A stretch of DNA of 64,000 nucleotides. Source: Aquatica leii. Taxonomy: Eukaryota > Arthropoda > Insecta > Coleoptera > Lampyridae. This document shows, one piece after another, positions 24,401 through 34,119 of this stretch (the first letter of the stretch is position 1; the number at the start of each line of letters is the position of its first letter). Location of the stretch: the NCBI GenBank assembly GCA_035610365.1, contig CM069435.1:2196001-2260000 (forward strand), given 5' to 3'. The notes beneath the pieces are model-generated. The model searched no databases and was not told the origin of the DNA. It saw only the letters and a list, made by a program, of their open reading frames with translations. Both the position numbers and the translations under genes were made by a program.

Positions 24401-25911
24401 GTAAATGTCTGCAACTCAGTACCTCTCTCTTGAATAATAATCCCATGTGTTGAATGGGTCGTCCCACTACCTGATGGTGTTTCTTCATTCAAGTCAAAGT
24501 TATTCCAACACAGGTGTGACACAATGTTACCTGTTGTAGATATATTTGAAGGGAGAACTTGGTCATTGCACTAAATTTTGTTGCACATAGCTGTCTCTAA
24601 CTCTAGTAAGTGCGAGTATGACACACAATGACCAAATCTATTTATCAACGTTACAAGAGCTGAACTTCCAGTAAGGTGCCTTATGATCATTCCTAAATTA
24701 TAATGCTTGGACATTTTCCATTTACCATCAGTAATGCTATAGCACAAATCTTGGGCGCAGGAATTCACTGTGGGTTTAATTTTGTCATTTGCAGTTTTTA
24801 GTGGTTTCCCGCTAGTCACATTCGAAAGAAATTCACATAGTATATCAGGAGCTTTAGTTGCAACTTACGCCAAGAATTCGGCTGAAGGAGGCCAAGGCAT
24901 TGTAGGTGAACTGTCATATGTCTGCTGCACATGTCGTCTCAAAATCATTGCAGCCTCTTGTATTCTTCGCATATCAGATAAAGCGGCTTCGAATGCAGCT
25001 TCTACAGCTTCTCCGGGTTGTATAAATGTTGAGTAAACAAGCTCGCTCCTGTAGTTTGGCTGCCAAAATGATAACTTATTGGCAAAATGGTTTTTTAATT
25101 TGTCTTTCAATTTGTCAGTTTTATAACTCTCATTATAAAATTGTGGTGAATGTTCAATCATGAATGACAAATACCGCTCATGAAGCATCGACATGCGTTC
25201 AACATTACCACCAACAATTATATTTTCTTGAACATAATTTTTTAAACATTCAAATGCTTCTTTGTGGGCATTTTGCTGTGCAAGTGACTTACTGTCTATA
25301 TCAGCATGACGCCTATCAGGATTTCTTGTATATTCCTTACGACACTGATTATGATAGTGCACCTCCCGAGCTATGAAATCAACATCTTTCAGTTTACACA
25401 ACAAGTGTTTGTCTGCCTTTGCTTCTGCAGCTTTTAAAATGGATGTCCCCGCAATTTCAGTTACACTTTTTGTAGGTAGCTCATACTTCTTTTGTGACGA
25501 AATCCGTTTTCGATTTTTATTGCAAAAAATACAGCTATCACTTGGAAATGTATTTTCTTTTGAACCAGTTCTGTGTGGACGCTTGGACGTGGACGGCTAT
25601 CTGTCATTGCCCCGGACTCGTTTTGTAATTTTTGAGACGTTTGTAAATTTTTGATAACACCAGCGATGATAAAAGTCATAATCTGTATTGAGAACCAATG
25701 GAATTTGTTTACATACTGTTTCAAATCTATTACTGTCAGTGCTTTCCTTGAGTCTTAATTCAACACAGTCACGAACTTTTTGAAATGATTGGACCGACAA
25801 TGGCCTTAATAAAGTGTCTGATTTGTTTTCATTAAAATGAATAATACATCTTTTTCCTTCCAATGATGATGCCCCACCTCTCTTTAAACTTAACGGCTTC
25901 TCATCAGACAT
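21409..25911 (-). pseudogene. Relic of a ~1,450-codon 'HALSGCDTT' protein of repeat-family type
   Basis: A collinear minus-strand gene relic. It begins at ATG 25911 (MSDEKPLSLKRGG) and ends at the stop 21409. The N-terminal 660 codons to about 23930 stay in one frame, interrupted only by TAG (about 25599), TAA (24865), TAG (24571) and TGA (about 24385). Frameshifts follow near 23925, 23393, 23145 and 22080, with further stops at 23552, near 22790 and 22142. Landmarks are CIIHFNENK and CIFC (zinc-like), NFDLNEETPSGSGTTHSTHG, SSSGFEEILIESGICASGS, DITIEQTINRHDKCTGGIV, YVIDGIAYFQ, QEEADTTIILHC and MLNVHALSGCDTTSSF. I recognise the pattern as a large uncharacterised family abundant in arthropod and cnidarian genomes. 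A mobile origin is likely, but I saw no terminal repeats. The Asp-containing motifs suggest a nuclease-like fold, which is speculation. Confidence 0.7.
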
Positions 25912-25916
25912 TTTTC

Positions 25917-26052
25917 AAGTTCATCTGAAACAAAAAAATATTATTAGGAGCAAATAATTAAAATATATTTGATATTTGGAAGTTTAAAGTTCATCTGAAA
26001 CAATAAAAAAATATTATTAGGAGCAAAGAATTCAAATATATTTAATATTTGG
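25917..26052 (-). repeat. Tandem duplication carrying two 3' splice-site-like sequences
   Basis: Two copies of about 65 bp (25917-25979 and 25987-26052) immediately upstream of the ATG at 25911. Read on the minus strand, each contains TGCTCCTAATAATA, a T run and GTTTCAG followed by ATGAACTT. This is a polypyrimidine tract plus AG acceptor, so the start codon probably sat just inside an exon preceded by a 5' UTR intron, and the acceptor was then duplicated. Confidence 0.6.
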
Positions 26053-26059
26053 TACACAC

Positions 26060-27115
26060 CAGCCTCCGCTCTAATCATTAAGGCTCTAATATTGGTAAGG
26101 CGCCAAATAAAGTCACAACGTTTAATAGCTTTTATTCACCAAAAAACTCGATCGGTAGATTTAATTCTCATGGAAATTACTTTTGAGAATTAACGACATA
26201 AATCTTAACTTTATACATAATCAAAACAAAACAAAAAACAACGCAAACGGGTGTAAAGTAAAAACTTCACTTACAAATTAAATATCAAACATTTATTGAA
26301 AAAACAAAATCTGACGTAAGAAATAAATGAATTACAACAAAAAATAATACAAAAAACAAGCAAAAATAATATTAAAGTTTAAACATCAACGAAGCATATA
26401 TTGAAAAAATAATAATAAAGACTGTGTTAATAAACACAAAAAAAAAATTAATTAATAACTTGCAAGGGTCTTGCATAGCGAAAGTTACGATTACTAAATT
26501 ACTAAACTATTTATATAACTTGCATTTCTATTTGAGTTAAACTTAATGTGTTTCAAAATTATCATAGTAAAACGTTTAATTGTTTAAGTTACATTAAAAA
26601 TGAAAAATCATATTATAGCATAAATTGGATTTTTAAAGCTTTTTGGTCACACATACAATTAACGATAAATAATTTGACTTAATTCGAGACGCTTGGTGAT
26701 GGAACAGGTGAAGCATTTGCAAGGGCATAATTTTTTAAGTGGTAGTGGTGACCGATGGTTAAAACGTCTAATTTTTTTTAACCGCAAAATTGAAAAATTA
26801 GGGTTATACAATGACATAAAAAACCCACAAGAAAACATGAAAAATGGAGTACATTAGCGGCATCAAACCTAATACCGATACAGGTAGTAAAAATTGCTAC
26901 CGCAACTTTCACCTTCTATCTGTTTATTTCTGTTAAATTCATTTTTACATTTAAAAAATAACTAGGTGCAAAAGGTTTCACATACAAAGGATCACCAGAC
27001 AATGGAAACAACAAAAACGGGAATTCAATGTCGCTTCTAATATCTGAATTAGTATTGCAGTAAAACCTTTATACTTTATGATTATAAGCGACTTTCGGTT
27101 TAGACCGCGTCGTAG
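26060..27115. other. intergenic, A/T-rich
   Basis: Upstream flank of the preceding relic. It is strongly A-rich on the plus strand between 26210 and 26460. No reading frame or repeat boundary is recognised. Confidence 0.4.
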
Positions 27116-27120
27116 TAAAA

Positions 27121-27496
27121 CACCCAGACTTAGGCTTGGTCCTAGTCTCTTTTTGAGAGCCAAAACAAGAGGTAGAACTTGGCCTTTGCCGTATTGTCGT
27201 TCGTGAACCCAAACAAACTGACGTTTCGCAAGACATTGCAGCTTGCATCTTCAGAGTGGTAAATTTCTCTGAAAGAAAAAGTGTAAATGACGATATTTAT
27301 ACCGATTGCGATTAGCGTGATTAACGGACCTTATCTTTCCGTTACCGCTTGACTGACTTCGTTATTACTCGGAGTAAGTGTTTGTGTCCTTTCCAAGAAG
27401 GTCGATCTTTGTCTTAGAGAATATAATACTGGTAGCCAAGATTTGCTGAGTCTTAAACCGTCTTTTCGGTTCATATTACATGGATGTTTTTCTATT
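27121..27496 (-). repeat. PLE inverted arm, left
   Basis: Reverse-complement copy of 28932-29268. It includes the complement of the endonuclease C-terminus and the 3' UTR with the better preserved hammerhead-like motif. Confidence 0.85.
27220..27254 (-). ncRNA. Hammerhead-ribozyme-like motif in PLE tail
   Basis: On the minus strand, 35 nt: CTGAAGA, T, GCAAG, 9-nt loop, CTTGC, GAAACGTC. CUGANGA and GAAA are the two hammerhead core strands (position 7 may vary), and GCAAG/CTTGC forms a perfect 5-bp stem II. The terminal ACGT could form a minimal palindromic stem III before GTC. There is one extra base between the core and stem II. Hammerhead motifs are known in Penelope-like element repeats. 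Activity is not shown. Confidence 0.5.
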
Positions 27497-29079
27497 GTTA
27501 ATATTGAGAGCAGATAAAGGAAACGCTACAGTCGTTATGAACAAACAAGATTACAACGACAAAATGACGAATTTACTCTCAGATGATTGCTACATACGTC
27601 TACAGAGAAACTCTTTAAAGTCCTTATGTACTAAGGTAAACTCCGCCATCAAAAACTCCACTACTATAGATATTAACAAGAAACAAACTTTGATTGTCAA
27701 AAATCCGGTTATGCCACGAATCTACCGTCTTCTTAAGATACACAAAAAAGGAGTCCCCCTTCGACCGATAGTGAGCACCATCAATTCACCAACCCAATCG
27801 TTAGCAAGTTATCTAGCTGCAAAACTTACCGTTGACAGAAAATGCAAAAACTCACATTAAAGATTCTACAGACTTTGTAGAGAAAATTAAGAACTTGCGT
27901 ATAACAAAAGAAGATATCCTAGTCAGCTTTGACGTGATCTTTTTATTAAAGTCCCGGTTGACGAAGTTTTGCTCAAGGAGAAAATTACTGAAGAAGAAGT
28001 TCTGCTCATCGAACTCTGCCTTAAAAACACTTATGGGTTCACCGCTTTTTCCAGTTATAGCCAATATTTATATGGAATATTTTGAAACTGAAATTATGAA
28101 AAATGTTGACTTAAAACTAAATACTTGGTTCAGATATGTTGATGATACGTTTGTTGTATGGCCTCATGGCAAAGATAAACTAAATCAGTTCTTTCAACAT
28201 CTAAACTCTGCACATAACAGCATTAAATTTATTATGGAGTTAGAACATAACAGCAGTCTAGATTTTCTTGATGTACTGGTGATAAGGAAAAATAACGGAA
28301 AATTGGGGCATTCCGTTTATAGAAAGAAAACGCACACTAATAGATACTTAAACGCCGAATCTCACCACCATCCAGTACAGTAGAATACTGTTTTACATAC
28401 TTTAGCCAAAAGAGCTATACGTGTGTCAGATAATGAAAATCTACAAAAGGAAAAAGAAACACTGTTGTAGTACAGGTTCAAAGAGATCCAAAACGCATGG
28501 AAAAGAGCAATAAATCCAAAAGTCAAAGAAGACTTATCACCTCCTACTAGCACCGTTTATTTACCATACTATATGGGTTCGACAGACAAAATAAGCAGGG
28601 TGCTAAAGAAACATAATATTAAAACTGTCTTTACGACTAAGGATACCCTGAACACCTGGTTTATATCGACTAAAGACAAACAAGGGGCTCTAAAACATGC
28701 AGGAGTTTACAAAATTCCTTGTTTCTGTGGATCACGTTATATAGGACAGACGGGACGCTCTATTGAAGTTAGAGTAAAAGAACATATGGGTGACTGCAAA
28801 CACCGCAGAATTACTAAATCAGCAGTGGCAGAACACGTGTGGAACCAAGAACACACGCTGAACTTTGACCAAACTAAGGTGTTGGCTAGAACTCCTTTCT
28901 ACTTTCCCAGACTAATCTGCGAAGCCGTGGAAATAGAAAAACATCCATGTAATATGAACCGAGAAGACGGTTTAAGACTCAGCAAATTTTGGCTACCAGT
29001 ATTATATCCTCTAAGACAAAGATCGACCTTCTTGGAAAGAACACAAACACTTACTCAGAGGAATAACGAAGTCAGTTAA
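27480..29079 (+). pseudogene. Penelope-like reverse transcriptase / GIY-YIG endonuclease, broken
   Basis: RT starts at LRADKGNATVVMNKQDY (27505) and includes MPRIYRLLKIHKKGVPLRPI (about 27715). A frameshift follows near 27840, then SFDV (27925), a deletion that removes the stretch before MGSPL, then ANIYMEYFE, the catalytic RYVDD (about 28130) and SLDFLDVLVIR. TAG codons interrupt at 28381 and 28468. The last part (28573-29079) is the GIY-YIG endonuclease: HAGVYKIPC, then CGSRYIGQTGRSIEVRVKEH, then SAVAEHVWNQEH. The sequence from 27832 to 29079 stays in one frame. N-terminal RT codons and part of the palm are missing, so the element is dead. Its sequence differs from the PLE at 45.9-47.4 kb. 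Confidence 0.85.
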
Positions 29080-29268
29080 GCGGTAACGGAAAGATAAGCT
29101 CCGTTAATCACGTGAATCGCAATCGGTATAAATATCGTCGTTTTTCTTTCAGTGACATTTACCACTTTGAAGATGCAAGCTGCAATGTCTTGCGAAACGG
29201 CAAAGGCCAAGTTCTACTTCTTGTTTTAGCTCTTAAGAAGAGACTAGGACCAAGCCTAAGTCTGGGTG
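28932..29268 (+). repeat. PLE inverted arm, right
   Basis: Contains the last codons of the endonuclease (ends at TAA 29077-29079) and the 3' UTR. At 29167-29201 it carries a decayed version of the hammerhead-like motif (TTGAAGA for CTGAAGA, GGC for GTC). Confidence 0.8.
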
Positions 29269-29869
29269 TCAAACTGTCTTAAGATTATTTGTTTATTTGT
29301 TTCCAAATATTAAACTAATTTACTATTTTATCTCTAAGTTTAGCTACGTTAGACAACATGGATATAAGACAATAATTATTTTTATACAAAGCAATAATGA
29401 TTAATTTTTGGACTTCAATGTCATTGCCATTTATATAATTTTGTTTTATTACAGCCCTAACTACATATATATTGTTTTGAATAATAATAATACTGGCGTT
29501 GTAACCGTCGTTTGATTTTTATATCATTGATTTTTGTTCTGACTCTCGTATTTACGTTCGTTTTAATTTGGCGTTTGCATTGGTCATTTATTGAGTTCGT
29601 TTAAAAATTCGATAGTTGATTGACATATTTTAAATCATCTTTGTTATTTTAAATTTTAAATAATTTTTGTTTTTAAATAATTTATTGTTTTGCCTCGTAT
29701 TTAGGAAGTTTATTAACATCACACGACCATAAAATTGTTTGTTAGTGATTTAGTTTGTAGAGGTTTCGTGTATTTTTACATTAATTGTTTTTTGTTTTTT
29801 GTTATTTATTAATTTTATATTAATGACGTTGTTTGCGGACCATTCTACTTTGTATTTGTTTTCCTTGGC

Positions 29870-29904
29870 CTGAAGAAGTGGACACAACCGTTCCACGAAA
29901 CGTC
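29870..29904 (+). ncRNA. Second hammerhead-like motif (Penelope-type tail)
   Basis: 35 nt: CTGAAGA, A, GTGGA, 9-nt loop, TCCAC, GAAACGTC. The geometry is identical to 27220-27254, but stem II has a different sequence that is still perfectly complementary. It probably marks the 3' tail of another Penelope-like insertion whose coding part is not visible upstream. Confidence 0.5.
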
Positions 29905-29909
29905 GCCAT

Positions 29910-31960
29910 AAGAAAACTCATCAAGTAGTTTTTATAGCCACTCCTAACATAAAGGGTTTACCAATCTTAGTTGAATCACGCATTAGGAGGTATAAAACAC
30001 TTTTCTTAATGAAGTTTATTAACTTATTTTAAATTCTTGATATTTTAAATTTTAAATACGTTTGGTTATTTTTGTTGGGTTGCTTGGAAACTTTTTTGTA
30101 CATAATTCTATTGTACGTGTTTTTGATTGCGTTATGCTTCGTAGCTGTATCCTTGTTTGATTTATTGTTTTCTTTACTAAATTTCTGTCGATAATTGGTG
30201 CAACCGAAATAAATACGTGTCGATACTGATAGAAAGTGGATTATTAATTAGTTGAAAATCTTTGAGTCGTAATCATGCTGTAACAAAAAAGGGTGTTAGT
30301 TCTGTGTTAATTGTCGGAAATGCATTCCGTTTGGGTATTTTATTTTTTTTACTTTTTTAACAAATCTTAGTTTAATATGCGGCAAAAGCTTTTTCCATTT
30401 GATTTATTTTGCGTTAAAGGCGTATCTTCTTTGTCTGGCGCCTATTACCAATTTTAACTTTTCTTTTCGTTTTTTTTAATGATTCCAAAGTCCTAATTTC
30501 TGTGTGTAAAAGAATCCATGCCTTGCTATTGATTTTTTACTGAAGCAAATCATAGTTTTGTTACGTAACAAATTAAACCATTTTAGTTTGGAAAATATTT
30601 GTTTGATTTACAGTTTTCTTAATTCTAAAGTTTTCCTCTTCTATTATTATGCGATATGTATTAGTTTTTTAAGTTTGTCAAACTATGAATAATCGAACAA
30701 TGTTAGTTTCCCAAAACAAAGCAATGTGTGAGTCAACTTATTGTCCTGAGTCATTAACTGCTTACGTCTTAGTGCAGTTTTAGTCGCGTGTAATAAAGGA
30801 TAGTAGTAAAATTTGTTAGTTATAAGTGATATTTCTCTTCATCCACCAGTTCTTTCAATGCATGTAAGTAGTTAATTTATGAAAACAATTTAATTTAAGC
30901 AATACAATACAAAATTTTTTAAATATATTGCGCATAAAATAACTAATGTTTATTATTGATCACAAACTTTGTGGATTCTGAATAATAATGTCAAGTTTTT
31001 GGGTTTTATTAACAATATAACGTTAATAAAAATAAAATTTAATTTTAAATAGTTTTATATTATAATTTAGATACAAACAGCTTGTATTCAAAGCCAACCA
31101 CAACGAAAGTTACCGCAAGTGGTTAAGTGTTAAAGCAAAGTCAATTTGTATGAAAAAACCTCAAATATGTAAGAATAAACATTAATTATAACGTTTTCAC
31201 AAACAAACAAAATTAATTGATTAATAAAATTTATAATTTTTCAATTTTTAAGTTTCTATGCAGGTTACTGTTGCTGTAATACAAAACCATGTTCTTCATA
31301 TACATGATTCTGAAAACGCTGAATAATTGATCTTTTTGGAATAACTTCACAGTTTTGTGCCATAATCCTATACGAGCTTAAATAGTATATTATGATATTA
31401 TGAAGTGTAGAGCAAGGCTTTAAAGCACGTATGACGAGTTTAAAAGGACGACGCAAAACGGTGTGTTTTTAACGGCGCTATTTTTTACAATTGCATCAGA
31501 ATTCCACAAATATAACTGAAATCCATTTTTTTAATTATTCTGTAAAAAATAGTTTGTTACAAAAATTTTCTCGTAACTTAAATGCCGGCGGCTGGCTCGA
31601 TATGAATCGGCAAGAGGGTCGAAAGTCTCGGTGTGCTAAATCAAGTAAGTAAATCCTTCGATCACTAAAAGAAACAATTTGCAAAACACAGATTCTATCA
31701 ATAATATATTTATTTCCAACAAGATAGAATAACAGTTAAAAAAAGAGACAGAGGTAGACCAGTAATAATTAAATAACGATTATAGATTTATCCACTAATA
31801 TCATTGCTTTAATATTGATGTAGGCCTTTTTGATCATGCAACATTCCATACTAATTAGATTCAATTGCTAATAAGCGTTATAAGTGATTGATTTTAATGA
31901 AAGTTAAGTTTGTAACTTTGGTGTTTGTGTTTAAGGTAAATCGTTGATCTTGTATTTTTA
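29910..31960. other. intergenic, no gene seen
   Basis: AT-rich sequence. A weak minus-strand frame at 31456-31265 (KLVIRALKPCSTLHNIIIYY) recalls the C-terminus of Harbinger transposases but is too short to call. Confidence 0.35.
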
Positions 31961-32091
31961 CTTTCCTATAAAGAAAGTATAGCGATCGCAATTTTTTTCA
32001 AAATTTTTTTGTGCATAATTTCACGTTTCAAGATCTTTTAAATCAGAAAAAAAGGATTTTTGACAAAAAACTTTTGAGTGTCTGTGTAAAG

Positions 32092-32434
32092 ATGTACCCA
32101 CGATAACTCTCGAACCAAAACTCTTAGTAATTTGAAATTTGGTATGGAGTTGGCTATTCATATTCTCTCGGCTCTATCAAAATATGGGTCTGATAAAGAA
32201 ACCGGAAGTGGGTGTATCCGCCATTTTTAACAGTTTTTCTTATATACTTTCGTACGTATGTAAATTATTCGAATTATTTTTACAGTTTTTCATCGAGTTA
32301 ATTCTTTTCAACAATTTATTCAAATAATTTTTTTTTAAACATTAACAGTTCATTAGATATTTGATTTATAATTGAAATTGAACTTCATATGATCCTAGGT
32401 TCGAAACCAACCTACGACAATTTTTTTTAGAGAA
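32092..32434 (+). repeat. Non-coding repeat unit 1
   Basis: Starts GATGTACCCACGATAACTCT and contains TCTCGGCTCTATCAAAATATG, split here as TCTCGG and CTATCAAAATATG. It ends with GGTTCGAAACC (32399-32409), a match to the RNA polymerase III B box. About 80% identical by eye to unit 2, offset by about 454 bp. The open frame across it is conserved only because the DNA is; I see no protein family. Confidence 0.7.
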
Positions 32435-32545
32435 AAATTCTATATCTTAAAAGAAAAGCAAGATACGTTAAAAATAACAATTTTTCTCTCAATTCTTTTG
32501 ACTTGTTTATATACGGAGTGCTGCATCTTATTTAAATTATCTTTG

Positions 32546-32886
32546 GATGTACCCACGATAACTCTCAAACCAAAAGTCCGAATTACTTGAAGTTTGGTAT
32601 AGAGCTGTCTTTTCATATTCTCTCGGTTCTATCAAAATATGGATTTGATAAAAAAACCGGAAGTAGGTATATCCGTCATTTTCACGGTTTTTCTTATATA
32701 ATTTTGTACGTATGTAAATTATTCAAATTATTTTTACAGTTTCTTATAGTGACAATTATTCCTAACAATTTATTTAAATAAAAAAAATTCTAACATTAAC
32801 AGTTTATCAGATATTTAGTTTGTAGTTCAAAATAAATTCACAAATATAATATAGTTTCGAATCCTGCCTGCGACGATTTTTTTTTA
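32546..32886 (+). repeat. Non-coding repeat unit 2
   Basis: Second copy of the unit at 32092, with the same order of blocks (ACCCACGATAACTCTC, TCTATCAAAATATGG, ACGTATGTAAATTATTC) and a B-box-like TTTCGAATCCTGCC near its end. A tRNA-derived SINE-type end is possible; no A box is clear. Confidence 0.7.
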
Positions 32887-33549
32887 CTGATTTATTAAAG
32901 GGGTAAGTAATATCGAGACGCACAAATATGCTAGAAAATCAATACAAACGTGTACATATCACTTCAAAATGGTTTTATGACAGCATAACTTTAAAAAAAT
33001 ATGTAAATATTCCTTCATCATTCCTTATAGGAAAATCGTGTGGTGACCACACCAGTTTTTTTAGTTAGTCAAAGGACAGTAGATTTGCCATCAATACGTA
33101 ACGTGCTTCTTCTTTTTGTGTATTTTACAACATACTTGGGTCACTATTTTTGTTTATATTAATTTCGCGCTTTTCTATTCTGTTTAAAAAGGAACCACCT
33201 AGTTTTCTGTTAATGACCATTTTTAAGTAATATTAATCACTCTCACGACAGGCTTTAAATAGATAGGTATAATTAATAATTTCTGTCACTACTGTGTATT
33301 ATGTTACTATAAGTTATCTCACAGTATGTAGTATTGTGATCATAGTTAATTTTAATACGGCACATCTAAATGTACGGTCATTACAGTCACAATACAAAAA
33401 CTATATAGAAGAACATTAAAAGTTTGAAACTAGCAATTGTAGCTTTATTCGAGATTTTGCATTTTGTCACATAACCATTTTGTATGTCTTAGAGATGTTA
33501 ATATTGATCATTAAGGCAAATCTTCTTATACGCATTGCTTTATCTCTAT

Positions 33550-34110
33550 TTCAAGTGGGCTGGGGTTGAGACAGACAACTCATTAAAAAGCTCACAAATG
33601 TAAGCAGATCCTCTTCTACTTTGATCAATCACGCCATTTCTTGTGGCGTTCCACAAAGCTCTGTCCTTGGACCCTTGCTATTTTTCATTTATACGTATAA
33701 TATTTTTCAATGGCTAAGGTCATATAGGTTTCACTTGTATGCTGATGACTCACAATTATACTTTTCGTTTAAAACGTGACGAAATTTTCTGTTTTCTTGT
33801 TTTGTGGAAAGGCTGTGAAAAAATTCCTTGAAATTTGTATCAATCTGGATGATAATGTTCTTGTATTTCAACATGAAGCAAAATATTTAGGGTGAGTCAT
33901 ATATCTTCAACAATCAAAAAAGCATACTCGTTTTTTCGATCGATCTATCCGTAACAACCATCTTTCTTTTTGTATGATCCTAAACTTCTCTGTGATTGCG
34001 ATATTATTTATGCTTTTTGTTTAGATTAGCGTAAGGCTAATAGAATCTAAAAAGTCCAAAATTAACGTTTGCGTTTTATTTATGATATAGGTCATCTCAT
34101 CCCCATCCGT
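33550..34110 (+). pseudogene. LINE reverse-transcriptase fragment (Jockey/CR1-like)
   Basis: Plus-strand relic. SSSTLINHAISCGVPQSSVL precedes GPLLFFIYTYNIF (about 33600-33700), which is the 'G-V-P-Q-G-S-x-L-G-P-x-L-F' RT block, then FHLYADDSQLYFSF (about 33730-33770) with the intact YADD. Shifted frames further on give LDDNVLVFQHEAKYLG (about 33845) and LRFIYDIGHLIPIRK (about 34065), matching the downstream 'K-x-L-G' and C-terminal blocks. Frameshifts separate the pieces. No ends were found. It is a different LINE type from 11420-12050. Confidence 0.7.
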
Positions 34111-34119
34111 AAAAGTAAT

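Larger units (their letters stand above)
27121..29268 (+). mobile_element. Penelope-like element with inverted 3' tail at its 5' end
   Basis: A 5'-truncated Penelope-like retroelement. It is bounded by inverted copies of its own 3' part: left arm 27121-27496 (complement) and right arm 28932-29268. The arms start CACCCAGACTTAGGCTTGGT and run through the 3' UTR into the last roughly 50 codons of the endonuclease. The left arm carries 33 bp, around TGTCGTTCGTGAACC, that are missing from the right arm. Such terminal repeats in inverted orientation are known for Penelope-like elements. The coding region lies between the arms. Confidence 0.8.

Noticed and set aside
24095..24433. 112-codon plus-strand frame within the HALSGCDTT relic
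   Set aside because: Antisense to codons of the relic that fit the family; it is a shadow frame.
31265..31456. Minus-strand frame with KPCSTLHNIIIYY, like a Harbinger transposase C-terminus
   Set aside because: Only one short motif matches and the upstream codons do not support a transposase; too weak to list as a gene.
32139..32781. Two similar plus-strand frames (62 and 64 codons) as a duplicated small gene
   Set aside because: Similarity extends well beyond the frames into non-coding sequence and indels do not respect codons, so the DNA repeat explains it.
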